Below are positions 38,267 through 44,984 of a stretch of DNA of 44,984 nt, in pieces. Source of the DNA: Porticoccaceae bacterium (GTDB lineage Bacteria > Pseudomonadota > Gammaproteobacteria > Pseudomonadales > Porticoccaceae); contig JAHEGD010000011.1 in NCBI GenBank assembly GCA_024639885.1, forward strand, positions 1-44,984, written 5' to 3'. The notes beneath the pieces are model-generated. The model was not told the origin of the DNA, searched no databases, and was given only the letters and a program-made list of their open reading frames with translations. A program made the translations under genes and the position numbers. How positions within the stretch are numbered: the first letter of the stretch is position 1; every line of letters starts with the position of its first letter.

Positions 38267-38504
38267 AAGCGAACAAGAGCAGCGCGAGTTCTGGCAGAGC
38301 CACGACTCCAGTGACTATCTCGACTGGTCTCAAGCCCAGAGCGCAATCTTTCCCAACCTAAAGCCCTCGACAAAAACCATTTCTCTACGCCTGCCAGAGG
38401 GGTTGCTTGACAGCATTAAAGTGGAAGCCAACAAACGCGACATGCCCTACCAGTCGCTTATCAAAGCCTGGCTGGTAGAGGACGTTAAAGAGAGCCGTCA
38501 GTAG
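38235..38504 (+). CDS. brnA: BrnA-family antitoxin
   Basis: The 89-residue protein has a polar N-terminal toxin-binding part, with EFWQSHDSSDYLDW as in BrnA/CopG-type antitoxins. A C-terminal ribbon-helix-helix DNA-binding part follows, from KTISLRLPEGLLDSIK to IKAWLVEDV. It should bind BrnT and repress the operon at the upstream palindrome. The ATG at 38235 lies within brnT and has AAGGAG about 11 bp before it. The toxin-first order is normal for brnTA. Confidence 0.87.
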   Translation: MKKLKKTPDFKSEQEQREFWQSHDSSDYLDWSQAQSAIFPNLKPSTKTISLRLPEGLLDSIKVEANKRDMPYQSLIKAWLVEDVKESRQ

Positions 38505-38517
38505 CTGGGCGGGCAGG

Positions 38518-39168
38518 TCATAAGAACGGGCCGAATACCGCCACATCACTGCCCTCACTAGCCCACGCTACGCCCCACTGTGCGGCCAACCAATCGAAGG
38601 TTGTATCGCTAAAAAAACTGATGTGAGTGGGGTCGTTTTTATAGTGCCAGCCGGCAAACCGCTCGGCATCGGCCACCCGCTTGGTCATCACCACCAGCCA
38701 GCCGCCAGTCTTGAGCCTTGCATCCAGCGGCAGCAGGTCCCGGCGCGGGTCGGCCATGTGCTCGGCCACCTCGGTTAGGGTGATAAAGTCATAGCCGCTG
38801 CCAACCGCGTGTTGCGGGTAAAAAAATGGATCGCTGTATGCGCAGTGGTGGCCGCTCTCATTGATGATTTTGGCGAGCAGTGGCGCCGGCCCGCAGCCAA
38901 TATCGATACCGCGCGCGCCGCCGCTGGCCGGCAGGCGCGCCAACAGCGGCTGCGCGGCACGGCTTAAAAACTGCCGGTAACCGCTGTCATCCAGATGGTT
39001 TTGGTGCTGCTGGTAGACCGCCAGTTCGGCCGCTCGGCCGAGCTGATAGAGCGCCGGCACAAAGACCAGCTGGCAGTGGCCGCAGCGCCAGTATCGGCGC
39101 CGGCTGTCGCGGTAAAACGGCGTGGAATCGGCCGCCGCACAGAGCGGGCAGCGCTGGCTTGTATCCAT
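38518..39168 (-). CDS. SAM-dependent class I methyltransferase with N-terminal zinc-ribbon
   Basis: The 216-residue protein starts with two CxxC pairs (CPLC at 7-10 and CGHC near residue 30), which probably bind zinc. A class I methyltransferase domain follows, with the SAM-binding motif GIDIGCGPAP around residue 88 and an acidic motif at TLTEVAEHM. Similar small proteins are annotated as class I methyltransferases without a known substrate. The ATG at 39168 has a GAAGGG site; the frame extends 77 codons further, but into the divergent tex coding region. It converges on brnA, 13 bp apart. Confidence 0.83.
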   Translation of the reverse strand: MDTSQRCPLCAAADSTPFYRDSRRRYWRCGHCQLVFVPALYQLGRAAELAVYQQHQNHLDDSGYRQFLSRAAQPLLARLPASGGARGIDIGCGPAPLLAKIINESGHHCAYSDPFFYPQHAVGSGYDFITLTEVAEHMADPRRDLLPLDARLKTGGWLVVMTKRVADAERFAGWHYKNDPTHISFFSDTTFDWLAAQWGVAWASEGSDVAVFGPFL

Positions 39169-39261
39169 AACTTTCCCTTCAAGAGAACAGTGGCCTAGCG
39201 GCGCTGGCGGCGCCATAATGCGCGCTAAATTGACAACCGCTAGACTAGCTAAGACCGCCCA

Positions 39262-41664
39262 GTGACCGAACCCGCGCAGTATACCGCCGCACCCAGCAGC
39301 CCCGCCAGCGACTTCCCCACCCCGCCGCCACGCAGCGACAGCGCTATCCGCACCATTGTCCACACCGCGCTGGCAACCGAGTTGGGCTGCCAGCGCCACC
39401 AGGTTGATGCGGCTGTCGGCCTGCTCGACGAAGGTGCCACGGTGCCGTTTATCTCGCGCTACCGCAAAGAGGTGACCGGTGGGCTCGACGACACCCAGAT
39501 GCGGCTGCTCGAGGAGCGGCTGCGCTACCTGCGCGAGCTAGAGGAGCGCCGCGATGCGGTAATCGCATCGATTGCCGAGCAGGGCAAGCTGACTGATGAT
39601 CTCTACCAGAGCCTGCTTGCGGCCGACAACAAACAGCGCGTCGAAGATCTCTACCTACCCTACAAGCCGCGCCGCCGCAGCAAGGGCCAGGCCGCTATCG
39701 AGGCGGGGCTAGAGCCACTGGCCGATGCGCTGCTGGGCGACCCAAGCCAGCAACCCGAGCTGCTGGCCGCAGACTATCTCAACGCCGAGCACGCTATCGA
39801 CGACAGCAAAACCGCGCTGGATGGCGCCAAATATATATTGATGGAGCGGTTTGCCGAGCGCGCCGACCTGCTCAACGAGCTGCGCGCGCTGCTCGCCGAC
39901 AAGGCACTGCTCAGCAGCCAGATCGCCTACGGTAAAGAAGATGATAAGAGCGCCGAAGCGGCCAAGTTTCGCGACTACTTCGCCCACAGTGAAGCGATCG
40001 CTACCACCCCCTCACACCGGGCGCTGGCGATGTTGCGCGGCCGCCGCGAGGGCTATCTGCGGTTGGCAGTCGACCTGCCGGTAGACGAGGGTGACAGCCA
40101 CCCCTGCGAGGGCATCATCGCCCGCCACGCCGGCATCAGCCAGCAGGGCCGCGCCGCCGACCCGTGGCTCGCCGAAGTGGTGCGCTGGTGCTGGAAAATT
40201 AAATTGCAGTTACATTTTGAGAGCGAGCTGGTCGGCCAGCTGCGCGAGCGCGCCGAGCTAGAGGCGATCAAAGTGTTCTCGATCAACCTGCGCGACCTGC
40301 TACTGGCCGCGCCAGCGGGTGGCAAGGTGACACTGGGGCTCGACCCCGGCCTGCGCACCGGGGTCAAAATTGCGGTGGTCGATGCCACCGGTCGCTACCT
40401 GGACAAGGCGACTATTTTCCCCCACCCGCCGCAAAAACAGCAGCGCGATGCCGCCGCCACGCTGCGCCAGCTCTGCGAACGCCACGGCGTTGAGCTACTG
40501 GCGATCGGCAACGGCACCGCCGGCCGCGAGACCGAGCTGTTTATCAAGGAGCAGATCAAAGCCGGCGCCCTGCCCTCGGTACAGTCGGTGATGGTCAATG
40601 AGGCCGGCGCTTCGGTCTACTCGGCCAGCGAGTATGCCGCCCGCGAGTTCCCCGACTTGGATGTGACTATCCGCGGCGCGATCTCTATCGCCCGACGGCT
40701 GCAAGACCCGCTTGCCGAGCTGGTAAAAATTGACCCCAAGGCGATTGGTGTCGGCCAGTACCAGCACGATGTCAGCCAGCTTCAGTTGGCCGCCACCCTC
40801 GACAATGTCATCGAGGACTGTGTAAACGGTGTCGGCGTCGAGCTCAATACCGCTTCGCCGGCGCTGCTCAAGCGCGTCTCGGGACTCAATGCCAGCCTCG
40901 CCGAGAACATTGTGGTGATGCGCGACAGTCTGGGTGGCTTCAGCTCGCGCCAGCAGCTGATGGAGGTGCCGCGACTGGGGGCCAAAACCTACGAGCAGGC
41001 GGCCGGCTTTCTGCGTATCAACAGCGGCAGTAACCCGCTCGACCGCTCTGCCGTTCACCCCGAGGCGTACGGGGTTGTCGAGCGCATGGCCGCCGCCAGC
41101 ACTGTCACCGTCGAGCAGTTAATCGGCAATGCCAGCTTGGTGAAATCGCTGAACTTGAATGACTTTGTCGACGATAAATTTGGCCTGCCGACCCTGCAAG
41201 ATATCGCTGCCGAGCTAGCCAAACCGGGCCGCGACCCGCGCCCACAGTTTAAGCAGGCGCAATTTAAAGACGGTATCGACAAGCCGGCCGATCTCAGCGC
41301 CGGCATGCTGCTTGAGGGGGTGATCACCAACGTCACCAACTTTGGCGCATTTGTCGATGTCGGCGTCCACCAAGATGGCTTGGTGCATATCTCGGCGCTG
41401 GCCAACAGTTTCGTCAAAGACCCCCATCAGGTGGTAAAAACGGGCGATATTGTCACGGTCAAGGTGATCGAGGTCGACCTGCAGCGCCAGCGTATTGCGC
41501 TGTCGATGCGGCTCGATGACGAGCACAGCAACACCCCCGCCGCCGAGCGCGGCCGCGGCCGCAGTGAGCGCAACAAGCCGGCCCGCGCCAACACCGCCAA
41601 TAGCGCCCCGCAGGGCACGATGGCGGCGCTGTTTAAGGCGGCGGCAGATAAGCAAAAACGCTGA
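39262..41664 (+). CDS. tex: RNA-binding transcriptional accessory protein Tex
   Basis: Tex is a conserved nucleic-acid-binding protein that influences transcription; it is related to eukaryotic Spt6. The 800-residue protein has the N-terminal Tex region ([20 protein letters not shown]), a YqgF/RuvC-like domain from about 354 ([12 protein letters not shown]), a helix-hairpin-helix region around 520-575, and an S1 RNA-binding domain at about 680-750 ([16 protein letters not shown]). A basic low-complexity tail follows. The start is GTG at 39262, with no good ribosome-binding site. It adds about 28 residues to the usual N-terminus, so the true start could be slightly later, but no in-frame ATG is close. 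Confidence 0.94.
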   Translation: MTEPAQYTAAPSSPASDFPTPPPRSDSAIRTIVHTALATELGCQRHQVDAAVGLLDEGATVPFISRYRKEVTGGLDDTQMRLLEERLRYLRELEERRDAVIASIAEQGKLTDDLYQSLLAADNKQRVEDLYLPYKPRRRSKGQAAIEAGLEPLADALLGDPSQQPELLAADYLNAEHAIDDSKTALDGAKYILMERFAERADLLNELRALLADKALLSSQIAYGKEDDKSAEAAKFRDYFAHSEAIATTPSHRALAMLRGRREGYLRLAVDLPVDEGDSHPCEGIIARHAGISQQGRAADPWLAEVVRWCWKIKLQLHFESELVGQLRERAELEAIKVFSINLRDLLLAAPAGGKVTLGLDPGLRTGVKIAVVDATGRYLDKATIFPHPPQKQQRDAAATLRQLCERHGVELLAIGNGTAGRETELFIKEQIKAGALPSVQSVMVNEAGASVYSASEYAAREFPDLDVTIRGAISIARRLQDPLAELVKIDPKAIGVGQYQHDVSQLQLAATLDNVIEDCVNGVGVELNTASPALLKRVSGLNASLAENIVVMRDSLGGFSSRQQLMEVPRLGAKTYEQAAGFLRINSGSNPLDRSAVHPEAYGVVERMAAASTVTVEQLIGNASLVKSLNLNDFVDDKFGLPTLQDIAAELAKPGRDPRPQFKQAQFKDGIDKPADLSAGMLLEGVITNVTNFGAFVDVGVHQDGLVHISALANSFVKDPHQVVKTGDIVTVKVIEVDLQRQRIALSMRLDDEHSNTPAAERGRGRSERNKPARANTANSAPQGTMAALFKAAADKQKR

Positions 41665-41693
41665 ACTAGCGACAATATCCGCCCGATTGGCGA

Positions 41694-41722
41694 TTGACGC
41701 ACACCGGTGCGGTCAGTATGAT
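41694..41722 (+). promoter_or_regulatory. tRNA operon promoter
   Basis: TTGACG (41694-41699) and TATGAT (41717-41722) are each one base off consensus and have the ideal 17-bp spacing. The bases after the -10 are GCGCGC, a GC-rich discriminator of the kind that puts stable-RNA promoters under stringent (ppGpp) control. Transcription would begin about 30 bp before tRNA-Pro. Confidence 0.85.
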
Positions 41723-41759
41723 GCGCGCTCTCTCACAGAGAGAGCTTTGGTACGGATGT

Positions 41760-41836
41760 CGGGGATTAGCGCAGTCTGGTAGCGCGCCTGCTTTGGGAGC
41801 AGGATGTCGGGGGTTCGAATCCCTCATCCCCGACCA
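41760..41836 (+). tRNA. tRNA-Pro (anticodon TGG)
   Basis: The 77-base gene includes the encoded CCA. The acceptor stem CGGGGAT pairs perfectly with ATCCCCG, the T-loop TTCGAAT is standard, and the anticodon loop TTTGGGA places TGG at 41794-41796. It is the first gene of a three-tRNA transcript. Confidence 0.97.
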
Positions 41837-41857
41837 TTTCCGCCTCCACTCTGTTAA

Positions 41858-41934
<77 letters not shown>

Positions 41935-41983
41935 ATTCAGGCCAGCCGCGCAGTGTGTCGCGACGGCCAAACCAAGATCAAAT

Positions 41984-42060
41984 GGTGGACGTAGCTCAGT
42001 TGGTAGAGCCCCGGATTGTGATTCCGGTGGTCGCGGGTTCAATCCCCGTCGTCCACCCCA
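41984..42060 (+). tRNA. tRNA-His (anticodon GTG)
   Basis: The 77-base gene counts the extra G at position -1 typical of tRNA-His, paired with discriminator C, and the encoded CCA. The acceptor GTGGACG pairs with CGTCCAC, and the anticodon GTG is at 42018-42020. Its last 17-18 bases are repeated twice more downstream. Confidence 0.97.
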
Positions 42061-42483
42061 TTTTTTACTACACCCCAGACTCTTGCGCTAAACCCGGGCG
42101 GATCGACCGCGACGCGGGTTTCATTAGTTGCGCCAGCAACTAAGCCGAGCCGCGCAGCGGCGCAAGCCCCGCAGGGGCCAGTGCGGCCACCAGGCCGCAG
42201 TGGGCAACCCCCGTCGTCCACCCCATTTTTTACTACACCCCAGACTCTTGCGCTAAACCCGAGCGGATCGACCGCGACGCGGGTTTCATTAGTTGCGCCA
42301 GCAACTAAGCCGAGCCGCGCAGCGGCGCAAGCCCCGCAGGGGCCAGTGCGGCCACCAGGCCGCAGTGGGTAGTCCCCGTCGTCCACCCCATTTTTCCTCC
42401 TCTTTTATTACTTGCGTTAAACCCGAGCGGATCGACCGCGACGCCGGTTTCATTAGTTGCGCCAGCAACTAAGCCGAGCCGCG
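42044..42483 (+). repeat. Tandem 165-bp repeats carrying the tRNA-His 3' end (rtT-like)
   Basis: Copy 1 (42044-42208) and copy 2 (42209-42373) are each 165 bp and differ at only 4 positions. Copy 3 (42374-42483) is partial, with a changed segment after its CCA. Each begins with CCCCGTCGTCCACCCCA, the 3' end of tRNA-His including CCA, then a T run. Each contains strong hairpins: TTAGTTGC/GCAACTAA, GCCCC/GGGGC and an 11-bp GC stem around ACCA with one mismatch. The layout matches the repeats after E. coli tyrT, which release rtT RNA. Long open frames appear on the minus strand only because 165 is divisible by three. Confidence 0.9.
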
Positions 42484-42495
42484 ATCACTGAAACC

Positions 42496-42600
42496 TCACC
42501 CCGGAAAGCGCGCAGCCCCATAAAAAACTGTCATCCCGGACAGCGCGCAGCCTTACAAAAAATGTCATCCCGGACAGCGCGCAGCGCGTGATCCGGGATC
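42496..42600. repeat. Three REP-like short repeats
   Basis: Units at 42496-42517, 42531-42552 and 42565-42600 share the core TCATCCCGGACAGCGCGCAG (the first with four changes). The last unit is completed by GTGATCCGGGATC, so its ends form a perfect 8-bp palindrome (ATCCCGGA with TCCGGGAT). This looks like a dispersed intergenic palindromic repeat of the REP type. Confidence 0.7.
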
Positions 42601-42806
42601 TTGTCATCGCTGGCACTCCGTTTGCGTTTCAGCGCAGCCACCGTTGACTGCGCGACACAACCAGCACTCTCGAAAAGACCCAAGCTTATGGCCAGTATGG
42701 GGTTATCGATGCCGACAACCGGCGTCACACCGCCACCTTTACACTAGCCACACGGGTTCAGTTCGGGCAAAATCAACGATTAATTTATTGTCAGGAAAAC
42801 GCCCCC
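42601..42806. other. Intergenic stretch before folD with no assigned feature
   Basis: No RNA gene or convincing promoter was found here. The final 30 bp before folD are AT-rich (around 42770-42790), and AGGA lies 11 bp before the ATG. The folD promoter is probably here, but I cannot place it. Confidence 0.5.
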
Positions 42807-43652
42807 ATGCCCGCCCTACTGCTCGACGGAAAAGCCACCGCTGCCACTTTTGAAGCTGAATTCAGCGCCCGCGTTGAGAAGCTCAAAGCGCACAACAACG
42901 GTCTTACCCCAATCCTGGCGACCATACTGGTCGGCGCTGATCCGGCTTCTGCCACCTATGTAAAAATGAAGCAGTCGGCCTGTCGCCGGGTCGGTATGGA
43001 GTCCATCGCCGTTGAGATGGCCGATACCACCACCACTGCCGAGCTGCTTGAGAAAATAGCTGAGCTTAACGACAACCCCAACTGCCACGGTATATTGCTG
43101 CAACACCCCGTGCCCAGCCAGATTGATGAACGCGCCTGCTTTGACGCCATTGCGCTTAAGAAAGATGTCGACGGAGTCACCTGTCTGGGGTTTGGCCGTA
43201 TGGCGATGGATGAACCCGCCTACGGATCGGCCACTCCGCAAGGCATCATGCGTTTACTGGCCGCCTACAATATCGAGCTGGCCGGCAAGCACGCCGTGGT
43301 AGTCGGTCGCAGCCCTATTCTTGGCAAACCAATGGCTGCGATGCTGCTTAACGCCAATGCCACTGTCACCATCTGCCATTCGCGAACCCAAAACTTGGCC
43401 GAACATATTAAGCAGGCCGATATCGTAGTCGGTGCAGTTGGCAAGCCAGAGTTTATCCAAGCAGACTGGATCAAAGACGGCGCTGTCGTAGTAGACGCCG
43501 GCTACCACCCCGGCGGAGTTGGCGACATCGAACTGGCCCCCTTAGTCGACCGAGTCGCTGCCTATACGCCGGTGCCTGGCGGCGTCGGACCAATGACCAT
43601 CAACACCCTGATCCAACAGTCGCTGTTGGCCGCTGAAAGCGCCGCCCAGTAA
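42807..43652 (+). CDS. folD: Methylenetetrahydrofolate dehydrogenase/cyclohydrolase FolD
   Basis: FolD interconverts 5,10-methylene-, methenyl- and 10-formyl-tetrahydrofolate in one-carbon metabolism. The 281-residue protein has the active-site pair Tyr51 and Lys55 (YVKMK), Gln99, Asp122 in KDVDG, and the NADP-binding [11 protein letters not shown] at 168-178. It departs from the common gammaproteobacterial form at several family landmarks: LLQHPVP instead of [22 protein letters not shown] instead of a KDVDGF block, and SATPQGIM instead of a CTPxG block. It therefore belongs to a divergent FolD subgroup. It is followed 12 bp later by the phosphodiesterase gene. Confidence 0.93.
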   Translation: MPALLLDGKATAATFEAEFSARVEKLKAHNNGLTPILATILVGADPASATYVKMKQSACRRVGMESIAVEMADTTTTAELLEKIAELNDNPNCHGILLQHPVPSQIDERACFDAIALKKDVDGVTCLGFGRMAMDEPAYGSATPQGIMRLLAAYNIELAGKHAVVVGRSPILGKPMAAMLLNANATVTICHSRTQNLAEHIKQADIVVGAVGKPEFIQADWIKDGAVVVDAGYHPGGVGDIELAPLVDRVAAYTPVPGGVGPMTINTLIQQSLLAAESAAQ

Positions 43653-43664
43653 TACACCCAAGCC

Positions 43665-44438
43665 ATGCCCGCCACTTCGCTGCCCGCACACCGGTTGGTC
43701 GCTCACCGCGGCTATCGGGCGGCTTACCCTGAAAACAGCGTGGTGGGGATCCATGCCGCGCTCGCCGCTGGCATCCACCACGTTGAATGCGATGTGCAGT
43801 TTAGTCGCGATGGCGTGGCTATGCTCTATCACGACCTCAGCCTAGACCGCGTAAGTGGGATTGACGGTACGCTGCTCGACTATGATGCAGCAGAGCTGGT
43901 GAAGTTGCCTGCGGGCGAGCCTGCGCGGTTCGGCGATCGCTTTGCCGACGTCACCATAGAACCGCTATTGGCGCTGCTAGCGATACTTGATGACTATCCT
44001 GCCGCCACCTGCTTCGTCGAAGTCAAAGAGCAGACATTGCAGGGCTTTTCCCTCGACAGCCTTGTCACGCAGCTCTGCGATCTATTCGCCGAGCATCGCC
44101 AGCAGGTGGTGTTTATCAGTTACAGCACTGCGGTGATTGCCACTGCGCGTCAGCGCAACTGGCCACGCTGCGGCGTGGTGCTCCACGCTTTAAGCGATGC
44201 ACTAGAGCCGGCCATATTGGCGCTCCAAGCCGAATATTACTTTATCGACCAGCTGCTGATAGACGCCAGCGTTAGCCACGCTACAGAGCACCAACCTACA
44301 CAGTGGGTCGCCTTTGAAGTTGGCGACCTCGCCACCGGCTTGAAGCTGCTCGACTACGGTTTCGATCTACTCGAAAGCTTTACCGCGCCGACACTGATCG
44401 AGCCGCACGCTGAGGGGGTTGAGGCGCTGACAAAGTGA
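43665..44438 (+). CDS. Glycerophosphodiester phosphodiesterase
   Basis: The enzyme releases sn-glycerol 3-phosphate and an alcohol from deacylated phospholipids. The 257-residue protein has the GDPD signature AHRGYRAAYPENS with His14, Arg15 and Glu23, metal ligands Glu41 and Asp43 (VECDVQ), second catalytic His56 (LYHD), and Glu119/Lys121 (FVEVKEQ). No signal peptide is seen, so it is of the cytosolic UgpQ type rather than periplasmic GlpQ. It lies 12 bp after folD and probably shares its transcript. The repeat array starts 6 bp after its stop. Confidence 0.9.
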   Translation: MPATSLPAHRLVAHRGYRAAYPENSVVGIHAALAAGIHHVECDVQFSRDGVAMLYHDLSLDRVSGIDGTLLDYDAAELVKLPAGEPARFGDRFADVTIEPLLALLAILDDYPAATCFVEVKEQTLQGFSLDSLVTQLCDLFAEHRQQVVFISYSTAVIATARQRNWPRCGVVLHALSDALEPAILALQAEYYFIDQLLIDASVSHATEHQPTQWVAFEVGDLATGLKLLDYGFDLLESFTAPTLIEPHAEGVEALTK

Positions 44439-44704
44439 TATCTCGGGAGGATTGACTGCTAGCGGCGCCTGCGCCGCTAGCCCGGCCTGCGGCCGCTCTG
44501 GTCCAAACGCGTTGCGTGCTTCGGAGTGACTTATTGAGTGCTTCGCACTCTGCCGGCGCCGATACAACTCACTACGAAGTGATCATCGGGAGGATTGACT
44601 GCTAGCGGCGCCTGCGCCGCTAGCCCGGCCTGCGGCCGCTCCGGTCCAAACGCTGCGCGTTTGTCGAACCTGGGGAGGTTCTCACCTCCCTTGTGCAGCC
44701 ACAA

Positions 44705-44729
44705 AAAAGCCCCGCATTGCGGGGCTTTT
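44705..44729. terminator. Terminator-like hairpin in repeat copy 2
   Basis: AAAAGCCCCGC and GCGGGGCTTTT form a perfect 11-bp stem around ATT. T tracts occur in both directions and are longer on the minus strand, so it could end transcripts arriving from either side. Confidence 0.75.
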
Positions 44730-44861
44730 AAATGTGGCGCACTCGGGAGGATTGACTGCTAGCGGCGCCTGCGCCGCTAGCCCGGCCTGCGGCCGCTCCG
44801 GTCCAAACGCTGCGCGTTTGTCGAACCTGAGGAGGTTCTCACCTCCCTTGTGCAGCCACAA

Positions 44862-44886
44862 AGAAGCCCCGCATTGCGGGGCTTTT
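44862..44886. terminator. Terminator-like hairpin in repeat copy 3
   Basis: The same stem as in copy 2 is present, with one base changed in the A tract (44863, A to G). The GCCCCGC/GCGGGGC core is intact. Having two consecutive copies is a consequence of the tandem repeat. Confidence 0.72.
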
Positions 44887-44984
44887 AAATGTGGCGCACT
44901 CGGGAGGATTGACTGCTAGCGGCGCCTGCGCCGCTAGCCCGGCCTGCGGCCGCTCCGGTCCAAACGCTGCGCGTTTGTCGAACC

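Larger units (their letters stand above)
44444..44984. repeat. Structured tandem repeat array, 157-bp period, open at the window edge
   Basis: Four copies start with CGGGAGGATTGACTGCTAGC: 44444-44586 (143 bp, second half replaced), 44587-44743 and 44744-44900 (157 bp each, 2 differences between them), and 44901-44984 (cut by the window end). Each full copy contains a perfect 11-bp inverted repeat (GCTAGCGGCGC with its complement), a GGCC-rich hairpin, a GAGGT/ACCTC hairpin and a terminator-like stem. There is no unique spacer between units, so it is not CRISPR. I see no convincing gene in it. Confidence 0.9.

Noticed and set aside
42039-42386. 115-aa minus-strand open frame made of two 55-residue repeats
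   Set aside because: It exists because the 165-bp repeat is divisible by three and GC-rich; it runs antisense to the tRNA-His 3' end and repeats. A protamine-like product such as Tpr from E. coli cannot be ruled out, but nothing supports translation.
42044-42400. Integrated element bounded by tRNA-His att sites
   Set aside because: Direct copies of a tRNA 3' end are typical of attachment sites, but the intervals are only 165 bp and nearly identical, with no integrase, so tandem duplication explains them better.
44734-44919. 61-aa ORF in the right-hand repeats
   Set aside because: It is formed from repeat sequence and low-complexity Ala/Gly/Cys codons. The 157-bp period is not a multiple of three, so the frame is not maintained between copies.
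44444-44984. CRISPR array
   Set aside because: Units of 157 bp follow each other directly with no unique spacers, and no cas gene is in the window.

Overview
The window is a GC-rich stretch of chromosome from a gammaproteobacterium. The evidence is FabV as enoyl-ACP reductase, NhaB, SohB, NudC, BepA, Tex, a Pseudomonas-type fadBA pair, the CrbS/CrbR acetate-switch regulators and E. coli-like tRNA sequences. The gene mix points to the broad Pseudomonadales/Oceanospirillales-like part of the class, but I cannot name a genus. Most of the window is core metabolism and envelope maintenance. There is no prophage, insertion sequence, rRNA or CRISPR array.

Layout. 1-7.4 kb: fabV (-), an N-acyltransferase-like gene (+), then gloA, aceF and aceE (-), the last two coding pyruvate dehydrogenase E2 and E1. 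7.4-13 kb: a lipoprotein M16 protease coupled to a PerM-type permease (-), then periplasmic BepA (+). 13-17.7 kb: nadA preceded by an unrecognised 39-aa membrane protein (-), then a tight cysI-DUF934-cation antiporter operon (+). 17.7-21.3 kb: nudC-sohB (-) and nhaB (+). 21.3-27 kb: a broken epimerase remnant, a fused PyrD-PyrK dihydroorotate dehydrogenase (+), and fadBA (-).

27.1-37.9 kb is the most coherent functional block. It holds a two-subunit VC_2705-type sodium:solute symporter, a small membrane protein, the CrbS hybrid sensor kinase (itself with an SLC5 transporter domain), its partner response regulator CrbR, a DcaP-like porin, a cNMP-binding/CBS/DUF294 nucleotidyltransferase-like protein and a DEDDh exonuclease. 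Together with pyruvate dehydrogenase and beta-oxidation in the same window, the theme is acetyl-CoA and acetate handling.

37.9-41.7 kb carries a BrnT/BrnA toxin-antitoxin pair, a methyltransferase (-) and tex. 41.7-42.06 kb is a tRNA-Pro/Arg/His operon with a strong promoter.

The tRNA-His gene is followed by tandem 165-bp repeats, each starting with a copy of the 3' end of tRNA-His. This layout closely resembles the rtT repeats behind E. coli tyrT and is the most unusual feature seen. After REP-like palindromes come a divergent folD and a glycerophosphodiester phosphodiesterase gene. The window ends inside a second tandem array with a 157-bp period, rich in hairpins and terminators, which runs past the edge.
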